Assembly: GCF_932276165.1 (NCBI RefSeq)
Contig: NC_064011.1
Span: 4,233,501 to 4,297,500, forward strand
DNA length: 64,000 bases
Direction of reading: 5' to 3'
From: Plutella xylostella
Lineage: Eukaryota; Arthropoda; Insecta; Lepidoptera; Plutellidae
The translations under genes were made by a program, and so were the position numbers. Below are positions 23,664 to 32,856 of this stretch, piece after piece. The notes under the pieces were generated by a model. It saw only the letters and a program-made list of their open reading frames with translations. It was not told the origin of the DNA and did no database searches. How positions within the stretch are numbered: the first letter of the stretch is position 1; every line of letters begins with the position of its first letter.

Positions 23664-26600
23664 GTGAGTGAGTGTATGTCAGTTACTTACTAAAGAAATT
23701 AGAAAATGTAAGCAGTAATTATTTACTAAAGTATTTAATTGACAAGTATAGACTCAGTATCATCATAATTCATCTTTAAGAGGATTGATGTAAGTTTACG
23801 CTTAACCTCAGGCATAGTTAAAGGATAAATCGGGCTTATTCGGTTAACCTTATTATAAAGGGAAGATGATAATGTAGGAAATTGTTTTTTTGCGAATTCG
23901 GTATTACATTTAGCTACTTGGCAAACAATGTCGTTCCTTCGTTTTAGCATATGACTGGGGTTAAATAGTAAAGTAGAGTGTTTTTTCAGCAAAGCTCTTA
24001 ATATATACGTCTGTCGGGTTGTTAGGATATCAAGAGACGTGTGCAGTTCAAAAGTAGAAAATCTAATGGGCTTAAAAAACATAACCTTCAGTATACATCT
24101 TTGGGCTCTCTCTAATGTTATCAAATGAGTTTTTGCAGCACCGCCCCAGGCTGGAATACAATAGCTTAGTACAGAGTGTGCCAGAGCTTTATATGTAGAA
24201 ATAAGCAAATCTTTGTGAGCCACGTGTCTAAGCTTTATAAAAACCCAAATAAGTTTTCTTAATCGGTCTACAGTTAGATGTATGTGATGGTTCCAGGCAA
24301 GGTGCTGGTCAATAATTACCCCAAGATATTTAATTTTATTGACTTGGTCTATTTCTTGGCAAGTGCAGCTTAGAGAACGAGGGTTATTGCAGGCATGGAC
24401 TTTCAAAACAAATTTCTTAGGAAGGGATCTTTGACTTATTGAGAATGGAAGGCATTTGGTCTTATTAACGTTTAAAGTTAGGAGATTTGTTCTAAGCCAG
24501 TCAGAAATATGCTTAATACCTTCTTCTGCCACAGTTTTTAAGGTTGCCCAAGTTTTGGAATGAAAGATGAGAGCAGTGTCATCTGCATATGAGAAAATTT
24601 TACAGTTTGGGAGGACATGGTTGCAAAGATCATTCACGTAAATAAGAAAGAGTGTTGGACCGAGAACACTACCTTGTGGCACTCCAAAACTTATATTACT
24701 TGATGTACTTACGCTTTCCCCAAGCTTCACCTGCTGCTGTCTATTAGTGAGGTAGTCTTTAATCAGTGAATGGGGTAATCCCCTAATTCCATAGGTATAT
24801 AATTTGTCTAAGAGAATGGAAACAGAGACAGTATCGAATGCTTTCGCCAGGTCTAAGAAGACCCCGGCACATTTTTCGCGACTGTCCAAACGCTGGGTTA
24901 TTTCCTGTGTCATGTTTAAAACCGCATCTTCTGTAGACACACCAGTTCTAAAACCATATTGGTTTTTTGATATTAAGTGGTTGTCAGCCAGGAATTTTTT
25001 AAGACGGTTGTTGATAAGTTTTTCCATTATTTTAGACAGAACAGGCAGAACCGATATTGGCCGGTAATTATCAACGCTGTCCCTGCTTCCACCTTTATGT
25101 ACGGGAGTTACGATAGCCATCTTAAATACGGTAGGGAATATACCCTTTTCGAAACAAAGATTAAAAATGTAGCAAATTACAGGTATTAGTATGTACTTAG
25201 ATAATTTTATAAATTTTGTTGTTATATGGTCCCAACCAGGGGCAGAGCTGTTAGGAAGGTTTGTAATAATATCATTTATTTCTAAAGCATCGGTATCAAG
25301 CAGAGCAAAAGAAGTCACGGGGGAAGGTGCCATGAATGAAGAAGGATTTAGTGGTGGGGGTTGAGACTTTGCCAATGTTTCTGCTAATTGTTTACCTATA
25401 TTTGAGAAGTGTTTGTTAATAAGGTTGGCCGATTCAACAGGGGAAGAAGAAATAGTTGTAAGATCACGTATGTCGTTAGATTTTTGTTTCTGGATATTAC
25501 AGATTGTCTTAATAGTGTCCCATAATACTTTTGGATTTTTTGTGGCCGAGTTCAGTTTATTTCTTTCGTAAATTATTTTAAGATTCTTAACAAGTTTAGT
25601 ACAGTAGTTCCTGTATCTTGTATATGTGATTTTTATAATATCATTGTGAGGATTCTTTTTTACTTTTCCATGTAGTTTGTCTCGATTACGGAGACAACGT
25701 AGAACGCCAGTAGTGATCCATGGTTGTAGGCAGCGTTTTCGTATAGGTATCTTAGTTATGTGTTGGTTATTTTTTATAGCTACGGTTATAGTGTTAACTA
25801 GTGTATCAGCTGCACTATTTGGATCTGTAATTTCTAATATTGCTGACAGTCTAGGCTTTATGTCGTCCAACGCTTTATTATAGTTAGTTGTTATTTTAGT
25901 TTTATAATTTTTAAGACGTGTCGGGTGAGATCTAATAAATCAATGGTAATCTTTATAATTAAATCTATATAATATATGTGGCGGACTCCTAGCCACTAGT
26001 TCAGACGAAGATCAACAGATGGCGCTCGGGACGCAATATAGAGAAGATGTATGGGAACTACGCAAATTACTATGAAAATCCTCCCTTTGCATGGGGATGC
26101 TCCAACACCTCCAGCATCTCCATACTGGTGACCCCGTGAAGAACATCAGCGCAGCCTTCTGAAGACCCGCAGAGCAGCCTCCACGCCATCTTCCATCGAC
26201 TTTCTCTCCTCACCTCAACAGCCGTGCAGCAGAACTCTCAGCAAGCAGCCCCTGGAGCCAACCAGCCAGCATCCGGTCTCAAAGGGCATCATGACCACCA
26301 GCATGCAGCGAACGCGCAGGCCTGGTCACACCCTCGACCCACACCAGCAACTTGGCACAGCACCACTGCACTTCGGCCGGTCAACAAGCAGAGCCATCCT
26401 CTCCTGGTCGACGCAGCACTCTGCCACCATGCTCCACTGCAGGCTCATCCCGACTCACCGTGGACATCGCCACTGCAGCATCACCCCGACTCACTGGGGA
26501 CTCCTCACCGCACTCACAGTCCCGACTCACTGCGGACTACGCGGCACTGGCTGGCAATCAAGACTCTCGGCTGCACTGAAGACTATCGCCCTCCGGTCTC

Positions 26601-29600
26601 GGTGGGGGAGTGATGTGGCGGACTCCTAGCCACTAGTTCAGACGAAGATCAACAGATGGCGCTCGGGACGCAATACAGAGAAGATGTATGGGAACTACGC
26701 AAATTACTATGAAAATCCTCCCTTTGCATGGGGATGCTCCAACACCTCCAGCATCTCCATATATAATTTTTACTTTCAATGATTTCAATTTTTTTCATGG
26801 TAAATTTTACGATCAAAAAATTCACTTACCTTAACAAATACGTTAGTCACAACTGCAATTTACTCGGTTCGCGCGCCAACTGAACTTTTTCGATCGCTCA
26901 CTATCCATCTGCTGGCGGCTGGCAAAATCTTTTGTATCAGTAATGCTCTCAATGAACCACAAAATAGACTGGATGTTCACTAGATGGCCCTGCTTGGCTA
27001 TATTTCTTATTTATTGGAGTTGAAGAGGAAGGTGGTCAGTTACTGGCACATGGTCAGTTACTGGGTGTTTTGCCCTAATTTCGAATGTCAAAAACGCATT
27101 ATATCACAATTGACAAACTATATTATAAGTGTAGACTCACCCAATTTGATGGCGCAGTGGTCGATCTTCGACTGGAACTCGACTCTCAAGTTGCGAGCGC
27201 CATCGATGCCGCTTGACGACGGGTCCTCGTGGTCTATGCGTAGTGGCCATTGCACTGGAAATTTACATAAAATATCGTTAGTTACATGGAAGTAGAAAAA
27301 AAGCGGAATGAAGCGGATTAAAAACTGAGGCACAACAATGGCGGTGACATGAGAATGTGTGGGTGCGTAGGACTGACTTTGAGTGTGAATGTGTGTGTGT
27401 CGACTCGTCGTAACATGAAATTTGGACTTACTTATGGTGCCTCAATTTTTAGTTAGCGAGCTTCTTTTCGCCTTTTTTTCTACTTCGATGGTTAGTTGTA
27501 TTGCAAAGAAGAAAGTGCGTCTTGCCAGTGATGACGTATGGTGCAGATTCATGGACACTGACGGTAGGAGTGGTCCACCGATTTAAAGTCGCTCAGCGTG
27601 CTATGGAAAGAGCTATTCTTGGGATTTCTCTGATGGATCGTATCAGAATGGATGTTGCCCGTCAGAAGACTAAGGCCCGGGTCTCCTATTTACTCCGTAG
27701 GTCGCGTCAAGTGTCACCGCCGTAGGCCGCGTCACGATACTCACTACGTCTACGCGCCAACGTCGGCGTGTGAGGGAGACCGCATCAGTACATTTCTATA
27801 GTGAGCATCGTGACGCGGCCTACGGCGTGACGCTGGACGCGACCTGCGGCGTAAATAGGAGACCCAGGCCTAAGGTTACCGACATAGCTGTCAAAATGTG
27901 CAAGCTGAAGTGGGAATGGGCTGGTCACATCTGTTGAAGAACCGATAACCGTTGGGGTAAACTCTGAGTTCTCGAGTGGAGACCATGTCTAGGCAAACGT
28001 AGTATAGGACGCCCTCCAGCTAGATGGGGTGGTACAAAAGGAGAATGGTAATGATTGGATGCGGAAAGCTATAGATCGCATCCATTGGCGTGCTTTGGGA
28101 GAGGCCTGCGTACATCAGTAGACTGCTATAGGCTGTTGATGACGATCGTTAGTAAGTTGTATGAGAGGGAGATCACCCCCCTACATTTAGTCCTTCGAGC
28201 CCACTTAACGAGTGAGAAAGAGAGAGAAGAAAATGCAAGAAAATGCAAGTCAAAGCTCACAGGAAAAGCTAGTAGATACGTAGATAGACGTTTACTACAA
28301 AAATATAACTGCAATATTTCAGTGTACCAGTAAACAAAAGAGGTGAGTACGTTGAGGTAGATTCGTATTGTTATTTTCCACGGTAAGGTCGAAGTTCGAT
28401 TGACGCACACGATAACGATAAGGGCTATTTTAAGTACGCAAACTTCAAGAAAGCAGTCCTTAATGACGTATTATTATCTTGTGCATTATATTATTTATTG
28501 GTCACTTGGCACAGTGAACTAGTATATAATGTAATTTATGTAATGGTTCTATTGTTGAATGTATTGACGTCAACGTTAGTAGTAAGAATAGTAGATAAAG
28601 GGACTATTTTGATCGATTTCTACGAAATAGTAAGCAGTACCTAGTTATGTTATGTTATAGATATTGGAGCCATCAATTTCAGATGTAGGTGGAATTTATC
28701 AGTGGACGAAGGCACATAATGGTTTCTCATGTCCTAAACATACCATATTTAAAGAAAGACCATGTTCAACGGCTGCATAAGACGGGCTTGATATCTGTTT
28801 TAGGTTAGTAAGTATGTACCTTTTTAATTAAAATCAGTTTGGTTTGGGTAGATATTTTATTTAAATTGTGTTCGGTTTTTCGCTATCTATGTGTTGTTCC
28901 ACACCTTCCACACCTTTCGATCCTGCACGTATAGAAGATACACGTTGTGGAAGATAAAAGGAAAGGCTTTTGCCCAGCAGTGTGAAAACAAGTAGACAGT
29001 AAAAAAACAAAAAAAAATGTTGTGTTGTTAAACAACGTATCATTTCTTATTACCTAATGATCTCATCATAAACTAATATCCTATTTCATATACCAAAAAT
29101 AGATTTCGTACTTTGTACTCAGTCTAATATTATTCGTAATGGGTGACTGACCGCTCTGCCATGCATAGAGATCATTCCAAAAACATCAAAATTGTAATCC
29201 TCAATGACTGTACCAAGTAAAAATTATTGTATTTTGTATGTATTTTAATATGATATAATTATATTTCAGACCAATCTCTCGCAAAGTGGATGCATCAATG
29301 CAACTCTGCTTGCACTGCAAAATATAATACATTGTCCACCACCCGCACTAGGCCAGCGTGGTGGACTAGGCCTAAAACCCTTCCTTCATTGGAAAGAGAC
29401 CCGTGCCCCAGCAGTGGGGACATGATGGGTTGTGATGATTGCACTGACAAATATTGTGCATTCATACACGGCTTGCGCATTTAATGCTATTTTATCTTAC
29501 AATATCTAAGCAACTCTACTCATTATAGACTATATAAATATTTAAACATCTTTGTACCTTGTCGAAATGTTAATTCAAAAACCGTCAAACACTTCATAGC

Positions 29601-32326
29601 CGGTTTTTGAAATTAGATTTGTACAAGGCCTAAAAAGTTTACATATTTATAGGTATAATCGAACGTACAACACTTAATACTTTATCAACTGGACCCGGAA
29701 GTCAAAGCAGGAAGAACGATCTAGATTCTAGATAACTACATAGCTGTCTGAGACCTATCACGTCTCACAGGTCACTCAGGTGACTCACGTGAAGATTACA
29801 AGTCTGGCGATTTGTTACTCACACTTTTATCACGCGGTGAGACCTTTGACTCGAAATGATTCGGTTAATTTACCGATAATTAATCGATAGTGGAAAGTGT
29901 AGGTGGATTTGAAATGTACCTACATATTATATTATTATATATTTATACTTATTATATTTTGTGGGGTAATTTTCCATGTGCTGATAGGCTGGGCGATTGA
30001 TGTCGATTCTGAAGGCACAGCATTTAATTTTTAATTATATTTTAGTAGTGGAAAATTTGTCTTACAGAAACATGCAGAAGTAGGTAAGTGTGTAAGTATT
30101 GCCTGTATGTTTTAATATTTGTGGTGACCAATAAAGTTATATTCTATTCTATGTCCCTTGGTATATGCTGTAGGTATATAAAATCGATGGGCGTCCCATT
30201 TACTCTTTGCATAAAACGTGTGTACCTACCCTAAAACCGATTTTAAACTATGTAGAACTATATTTAGCCCACGTTTTATAATAATAGAGAGTAGATATTT
30301 AAAACAACTTGTTTCGTAAGGCAGTTAGTAACCTGAAAACAAGTTTTATGTCTAACCACCTGAATTCATATTCAGATAAACCATAATTTGATATGTTTAT
30401 GGTCATATAAGTTTATTATTAGATTACACTACAATATTACAGGTTGTTGTACAATGTTACAAGGTTGTCTTGAAAAAATCGCTTTTAGTGATAAGACCGC
30501 CTTTTTTGTACCTATGTGTTTATATTTAAGCTTTGTATAATCTATTCTTGTGTACAAATAAAGAATATTCTATCTATCTATCTATCTCTATTACAGCCAG
30601 AATGCATGTAAAAACTCCCATTTAAGTTGATTGTTATCGTGTTGGGAAACAATGCTAATTCAATGCTATTTGTGTCGCAAGTTAAACGGATTTAACTCAG
30701 GAATCTCATTTTACAGAGAATAAATAGGTAAACAAATCATTTCATGAGATGAGTGTGCGATGACGTGCAATAACTCCTTTCTCACCAGTGCTATGCTGTG
30801 AAATAATGAATATTATTGGTGGATATCAAACACATCCATCGCAGTTTCGCATAGCACATATCTGGTGGAAAAGCACCCTAAAGTTAACACTCATTCTAGA
30901 AAATGATTAGTTATGGAAACCCCAAAATTAAGTATTCTTTTTTATGCCGATTCTGAGGTAAAAATTCTAATTTTAGAGCTGTCAAAACATTAATTTCTTT
31001 GTTTAGAATTTGATTCCATGAGTGTTCACATAAATTTAATTTTTTACTAGAAAAATTTGTAGTTTGACATGAGAAACTTTGTGAATGAAGAACCTCCGAA
31101 TCTTTGTCCACCCAACTAACGAGAAATTGTGTTTTACAAAGAAGGGTATAGGAAAGGAAGGGGCTCATTGACTTTGATTCTGAAGGCATGAATTCATTCT
31201 AATTTTGGTGCTGTCAAAACTAAAATTCTGCAAACTGTGATTCCGTAAATCTCTTTTTACGGAAACACTTTTAGAGAAAAAAAATTATAAAATATAGCTA
31301 TATAACATATATTTATAAATAGTTATAAATATATGTTAGAAAAATATAGTTTGAAAACACTAAAATTTTAATTTGTGCCTTCAGACTCGGTATCAATGGC
31401 CCCCTTCTTTCCCTGTACCCTATACAACACATTACGTACCCTGCACATTAATGATAAATGAAAAAAACTACTCACCAAAGTTCCCAAAGATGAGGCTCCG
31501 CTGGAATATCTTGGAGTACTTGAAGACGAGCGGCACCACCACCACGTGCACTGCCAGCACGGCTGCTGCCATGTACGCGCCGAGGAGGAGGATGCTGGGG
31601 GTGACAACAACATGTATAATAAACTGAGGGGCATAAAATTTTTGCATCTGCCACTGACGTTCCATATTATATCACTGGAACTTTTTCATTGATAGTTACA
31701 GTATAATTGAATATTAATTAATTTAATTAACAAAGTATTGTAAAATTTTATGTTGAATAAATATTGAATCTTGTTATAAGTAAAGACTTCTTATTATTGA
31801 TAAACAACAACAAAAAAACCTTTAACTTTTTGAGACCCACATCTAACAGTGGACTGCTGTAGATGCACTGTGGAGAAGAAGAAGGGATTTAAGTCCAAGT
31901 TGCCATTTTCATGAGACCCTTTTTACAACCTTTTACAACAAAGCAAAACTTGCAAAAAATGTGAGTACCTAGTATATTAAAAAAACATAATTTTCAAGAT
32001 CTGACTCTGGTCAGATATATGTCTAGTTTAAAGTATGATATTATAAGCATGCTACTCTAGTTTAGGTACATAAGACTTTCCTGTTTGAGGATCTAGTTTA
32101 GTTACCTAATACATTTAATTAAATATTGTTGCTATGCAGCAAAAAACTATTTAATCAAAAAACAAGGCATTTTCCTGTGTTTTTAAAGATGAAAGAGTGC
32201 GAAAACTGAAGAAGTATCATCTGTATCATATTGTTAATTATTTTTGGCATGATAATCATGTAAAAAATATACTTACACCAAAGTGTACAGAGGAACTGTG
32301 ATAAATGCACCGTGTATTCTTCCCAT
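14779..32326 (-). CDS. ABHD12: ABHD12-type alpha/beta hydrolase (lysophosphatidylserine lipase family), nine exons
   Basis: Exons in order: 32326-32277 (ATG), 31594-31476, 27254-27141, 19007-18870, 18285-18193, 17861-17724, 16309-16152, 15578-15411, 14906-14779. All use GT..AG and phases join for 1106 nt (~369 residues). Features: a membrane segment at about 17-43 (LLLGAYMAAAVLAVHVVVVP); LGVWHILP at ~95; oxyanion-hole region LYCHGNSNSRG (~138-147); FDYRGYGDS (~170); nucleophile elbow GHSLGTG (Ser ~216); LILHARDDTIVPF (Asp ~316); and LGHKYI (His ~355). The Asp-His spacing of 39 matches my recollection of human ABHD12. Family role: ER-membrane lipase acting on lysophosphatidylserine and monoacylglycerols. 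The last exon ends in phase 2, so a short terminal exon is missing; I could not find it below 14779. Introns are full of transposons and exon-edge copies. Confidence 0.9.
14980..15030 (-). pseudogene. Partial duplicate of ABHD12 exon 9 (5' edge plus acceptor)
   Basis: Repeats the acceptor side of exon 9 (GAGACTTGAGCACGTCGTCG, TAGAGCTGAGGAA on the plus strand). It lies between exon 9 and the exon 8 copy, in sequence rich in short GAGGAAATTA-like repeats. Confidence 0.75.
15116..15232 (-). pseudogene. Partial duplicate of ABHD12 exon 8 (3' edge plus donor)
   Basis: Reads VAPQHTSRSDEYLSRVKTL through LHARDDTIVPFEVGVQ to a GT donor, so it carries the catalytic-Asp segment. The nearest AG upstream would enter in the wrong phase, so it does not look usable. 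With the exon 9 copy it suggests one tandem duplication spanning the end of exon 8 and the start of exon 9. Confidence 0.78.
16310..17500 (-). repeat. Tandem array of ~176-206 bp units derived from the ABHD12 exon 7 acceptor region
   Basis: Six diverged units fill most of intron 6. Each contains the first ~40 nt of exon 7 with its acceptor (plus-strand words GTCTAGGTTGCCTAGGAG…TTATTCCTGTGCCTG) and the upstream intron (ACTTTCTTAGGA, CAAATAGTTTCTGAGATAG). The phrase TTTCAAAGTTCATCGTGTAT or a variant occurs near 16437, 16613, 16797, 16991, 17197 and 17393. Some units also keep more of the exon (GACGCGATAGCACGTCTAGG). Several acceptors keep a G-compatible phase. Confidence 0.82.
18330..18565 (-). 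mobile_element. tRNA-type SINE family, 3' portion
   Basis: TGTGGGGGTGTAAGTGCCTGG…CAGGTTTCCTCACGATGTTTTCC…GTAAGAGC. The same sequence forms the 3' half of the split SINE at 41538-46495. This copy is not interrupted at the position where the LTR element sits in that one. Confidence 0.72.
19040..19205 (+). repeat. Interspersed repeat (GGCTCTCTCGAATGGTACC type)
   Basis: Shares with 35290-35430 (inverted there) the words CTCTCAGAATAGAATAG, GTACGTGGCTCTC and AGCTCAGCCAGCCTAGCTCC. Non-coding; probably a SINE tail. Confidence 0.6.
19369..19630 (-). mobile_element. tRNA-derived SINE, subfamily A, copy 1
   Basis: Reverse complement begins GACGACCGAATGGCGTAGTG (A-box-like) and has GGGTTCGATTCCCGG (B box). 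A body with ATATTTGTTTAAAGACAG and GGGGTCGGATGGCCGTGTG follows, ending in an A/T-rich tail. Near-identical copies lie at 22139-22400 and 34174-34442. Confidence 0.88.
20231..20298 (-). pseudogene. Diverged partial duplicate of ABHD12 exon 3 (3' edge)
   Basis: Minus strand reads MRLKSQSKFDHSAMKMDE, against NLRVEFQSKIDHCAIKLGE at the end of exon 3 and its donor. It lies 7 kb downstream of exon 3, within intron 3 and just outside the pogo-like composite. It lacks the 5' half of the exon. Confidence 0.7.
20300..20437. mobile_element. MITE (GATTCTGAAGG ends), copy 1
   Basis: Inverted ends GATTCTGAAGGGACCGA… and …GTGCCTTCAGAATC, with inner inverted words TTTGACAGCACTAAAAT / CAAAGTCAAAA. A second full copy is at 31176-31388; solo ends occur near 29998, 30950, 36745, 57400 and 61040. 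Confidence 0.72.
20471..20683. mobile_element. MITE sharing ends with the 35691-36722 transposon
   Basis: Ends CAGTGCCACAAACTTATCTG and the inverted AGATAAGTTTGTCGGTC, TA-flanked. CCACAANCTTATCTGTTCCGGTG is common to both ends here and to both ends of the 1.03 kb element at 35691-36722, which makes this an internally deleted relative. Confidence 0.8.
21400..23000 (-). pseudogene. Pogo/Jerky-like transposase remnant
   Basis: Minus-strand pieces in shifting frames: ARPGDKWL near 22670 (resembling the CENP-B-type DNA-binding region) and NDPTRIYVTDETRLHICPKT near 22450-22525, which matches the first catalytic Asp motif (IYNVDET…) of pogo-type DDE enzymes, followed by a stop. Further downstream the frame is lost and a SINE is inserted. 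Boundaries are approximate. A functional enzyme is excluded. Confidence 0.55.
22139..22400 (-). mobile_element. tRNA-derived SINE, subfamily A, copy 2
   Basis: Same structure as 19369-19630, with an (AAAT)n tail. It interrupts the pogo-like transposase region. CTAAGGGT / CTAGGGTG beside the ends may be a target duplication. Confidence 0.86.
23599..23661. repeat. (TG)n microsatellite in the LINE 3' UTR
   Basis: About 30 TG units, in the same relative position as the one beside the 11.7 kb LINE fragment. Confidence 0.92.
23735..25930 (-). CDS. LINE reverse transcriptase, 5'-truncated but long and open
   Basis: About 730 residues. Without an ATG, the frame is open from just after a stop at ~25940 (FIRSHPTRLKNYKT…). 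Domains: linker (~1-230), reverse transcriptase (~240-520) with YRPISVLPVLSKIMEKLI, GFRTGVSTEDA, VFLDLAKAFDTV, GVPQGSVLGPTLFLIYVNDL and the catalytic SYADDTALI, then a thumb/C-terminal region with IKYLGVIIDQHLAWNHHI and SYCIPAWGGAAKTHL, ending MNYDDTESILVN. The apurinic endonuclease domain that normally precedes is absent, so this copy is dead on arrival, yet the remaining frame has no stop, suggesting recent insertion. It would copy LINE RNA at a nicked target. Confidence 0.88.
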   Translation of the reverse strand, partial: SHPTRLKNYKTKITTNYNKALDDIKPRLSAILEITDPNSAADTLVNTITVAIKNNQHITKIPIRKRCLQPWITTGVLRCLRNRDKLHGKVKKNPHNDIIKITYTRYRNYCTKLVKNLKIIYERNKLNSATKNPKVLWDTIKTICNIQKQKSNDIRDLTTISSSPVESANLINKHFSNIGKQLAETLAKSQPPPLNPSSFMAPSPVTSFALLDTDALEINDIITNLPNSSAPGWDHITTKFIKLSKYILIPVICYIFNLCFEKGIFPTVFKMAIVTPVHKGGSRDSVDNYRPISVLPVLSKIMEKLINNRLKKFLADNHLISKNQYGFRTGVSTEDAVLNMTQEITQRLDSREKCAGVFLDLAKAFDTVSVSILLDKLYTYGIRGLPHSLIKDYLTNRQQQVKLGESVSTSSNISFGVPQGSVLGPTLFLIYVNDLCNHVLPNCKIFSYADDTALIFHSKTWATLKTVAEEGIKHISDWLRTNLLTLNVNKTKCLPFSISQRSLPKKFVLKVHACNNPRSLSCTCQEIDQVNKIKYLGVIIDQHLAWNHHIHLTVDRLRKLIWVFIKLRHVAHKDLLISTYKALAHSVLSYCIPAWGGAAKTHLITLERAQRCILKVMFFKPIRFSTFELHTSLDILTTRQTYILRALLKKHSTLLFNPSHMLKRRNDIVCQVAKCNTEFAKKQFPTLSSSLYNKVNRISPIYPLTMPEVKRKLTSILLKMNYDDTESILVN
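25977..26122 (+). repeat. 5' LTR of the TRIM-like element
   Basis: TGTGGCGGACTCCTAGCC…CATCTCCA. I read one difference from the 3' LTR (CAATATAGAG versus CAATACAGAG), so the insertion is young. Confidence 0.85.
26614..26759 (+). repeat. 3' LTR of the TRIM-like element
   Basis: Same 146 bp as the 5' LTR, preceded by the purine tract GGTGGGGGAG. Confidence 0.85.
27487..28145 (+). mobile_element. RTE-clade LINE 3' fragment, split by a MITE
   Basis: Encodes the C-terminus of an RTE protein: VLPVMTYGADSWTL, KVAQRAMERAILGISLMDRI, then (after the MITE at 27674-27870) VTDIAVKMCKLKWEWAGHI and near 28055 MRKAIDRIHWRALGEA. It has frameshifts and a stop. Removing the MITE restores RQKTKVTDI exactly, confirming the insertion site. 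Confidence 0.85.
27674..27870. mobile_element. GC-rich foldback MITE, copy 1
   Basis: Flanked by TAA (27671-27673, 27871-27873). Ends GGCCCGGGTCTCCTATTTAC and the inverse GTAAATAGGAGACCCAGGCC. A second inverted pair lies inside (CCGTAGGCCGCGTCACGAT … ATCGTGACGCGGCCTACGG). The 3 bp TWA-type duplication fits PIF/Harbinger-like elements. Confidence 0.88.
28146..29317. other. ABHD12 intron 2, no recognisable gene
   Basis: AT-rich. The only recognisable item is a repeat tail near 28860-28990 (CTTCCACACCTTTCGATCC…AAGGCTTTTGCCCAGCAGTG) that looks like the 3' end of a LINE. Confidence 0.4.
29318..29437 (+). repeat. Interspersed repeat (GGCCTAGTCCACCACG family), copy 2
   Basis: ACCCGCACTAGGCCAGCGTGG…CTTCATTGGAAAGAGACCCG…CAGCAGTGGGGACATGATGG, inverted relative to 14636-14758 and 59346-59463. 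Confidence 0.7.
30466..30592 (+). repeat. Retroelement 3' tail ending in ATCT repeats
   Basis: Same family as 4040-4172: GAAAAAATCGCTTTTAGTGA, AAGACCGCC, GTGTACAAATAAAGAATATT, (CTAT)n. Confidence 0.62.
31176..31388. mobile_element. MITE (GATTCTGAAGG ends), copy 2
   Basis: GATTCTGAAGGCATGAATTC… to …TTTGTGCCTTCAGACTC, with inner inverted words TGCTGTCAAAACTAAAAT / GAAAACACTAAAATTTTAAT. It ends only ~90 bp from ABHD12 exon 2, in intron 2. Confidence 0.72.
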
Positions 32327-32850
32327 GATGAGTTTTAATAGGAAATTGATGGCACAAAAAATAAATACACTAAAACAATTTTAAAATCACTGTGATGTTA
32401 CCAAAAAATAGATATAAGTGACGAAATTATGCACGTCCGGACGTTCGCCGACCGGTGTGCGAATACGGACTAACTAATGCAATAAAATTACAATAAAATC
32501 AGGTTTTGAGGACGAATTTAGAAGTGAAATTCAAATTTTGTTACACAAAAATGAAAGTGACTATTCGATTGTCGGTTCTACCCGGCGACTCCGGTGTATA
32601 GTCATTATCTGATAATGACCGGCACTGAATTGAGATTAAATTAATTTGTATAAATGGATTAATATTAATATTGAAGAAGAAAAACGAGCAAGAAAGGTTT
32701 GAAATCAAAATTTGCTGTGTTTGGTTTGCACTCTTGACAGCTGTTTGACAGTGACAGATGGCAATGGCACTGACAGATCGATCGATGCACGATGCAAGTA
32801 GTGTTGTACAATAGTAAATTTATATATCGATAGTTAGTAAGCCGCCGGCC
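32327..32850 (-). promoter_or_regulatory. 5' flank of ABHD12
   Basis: Lies directly upstream of the start codon at 32326-32324. No other coding signal is present, and no convincing TATA box was found. That this region holds the promoter is inferred from position. Confidence 0.4.
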
Positions 32851-32856
32851 GGGTAA

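Larger units (their letters stand above)
23300..25976 (-). mobile_element. Jockey/CR1-like LINE, 5'-truncated
   Basis: Contains the reverse-transcriptase ORF (23735-25930), a 3' UTR with a long (CA)n run and a terminal (GATTTT)n repeat near 23310-23340. The 5' end lacks the endonuclease region, and its junction with the TRIM-like element at 25977 is not resolved. It sits inside the pogo-like transposon. Confidence 0.85.
25977..26759 (+). mobile_element. Miniature LTR element (TRIM-like), complete
   Basis: Two 146 bp direct repeats (25977-26122 and 26614-26759), each starting TGTGG and ending CTCCA, enclose 491 bp. Two bases after the 5' LTR comes TGGTGACCCCGTGAAG, a plausible tRNA primer site. 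Immediately before the 3' LTR is a purine run GGTGGGGGAG. TATA flanks both sides (4 bp). No gag, protease, RT or integrase is encoded. The inside has a GC-richer, imperfect tandem repeat (CCGACTCACNGNGGAC…). Orientation is from PBS and PPT. Confidence 0.85.
20716..27075 (-). mobile_element. Pogo-like DNA transposon, disrupted by later insertions
   Basis: Flanked by TA (20714-20715, 27076-27077). Inverted ends are GGGCAAAACACCCAGTAACT on both sides. The word CCAGTAACTGACCACC or variants recurs at both ends and inside (20725, 20918, 20941, 20962, 23032, 23053, 23190, 23241, 27030, 27048). Subtracting the SINE (22139-22400), LINE (~23300-25976) and TRIM-like element (25977-26759) leaves about 2.6 kb, a normal pogo/Tigger size. 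A decayed minus-strand transposase is inside. Confidence 0.8.

Noticed and set aside
26224..26629. Open frames rich in Gln, His, Ser and Pro inside the TRIM-like element
   Set aside because: Three overlapping frames are open over an internal imperfect tandem repeat. None resembles gag or pol, so this is compositional.
27501..27725. A short protein-coding gene
   Set aside because: It is the C-terminal part of an RTE LINE running into a MITE insertion.
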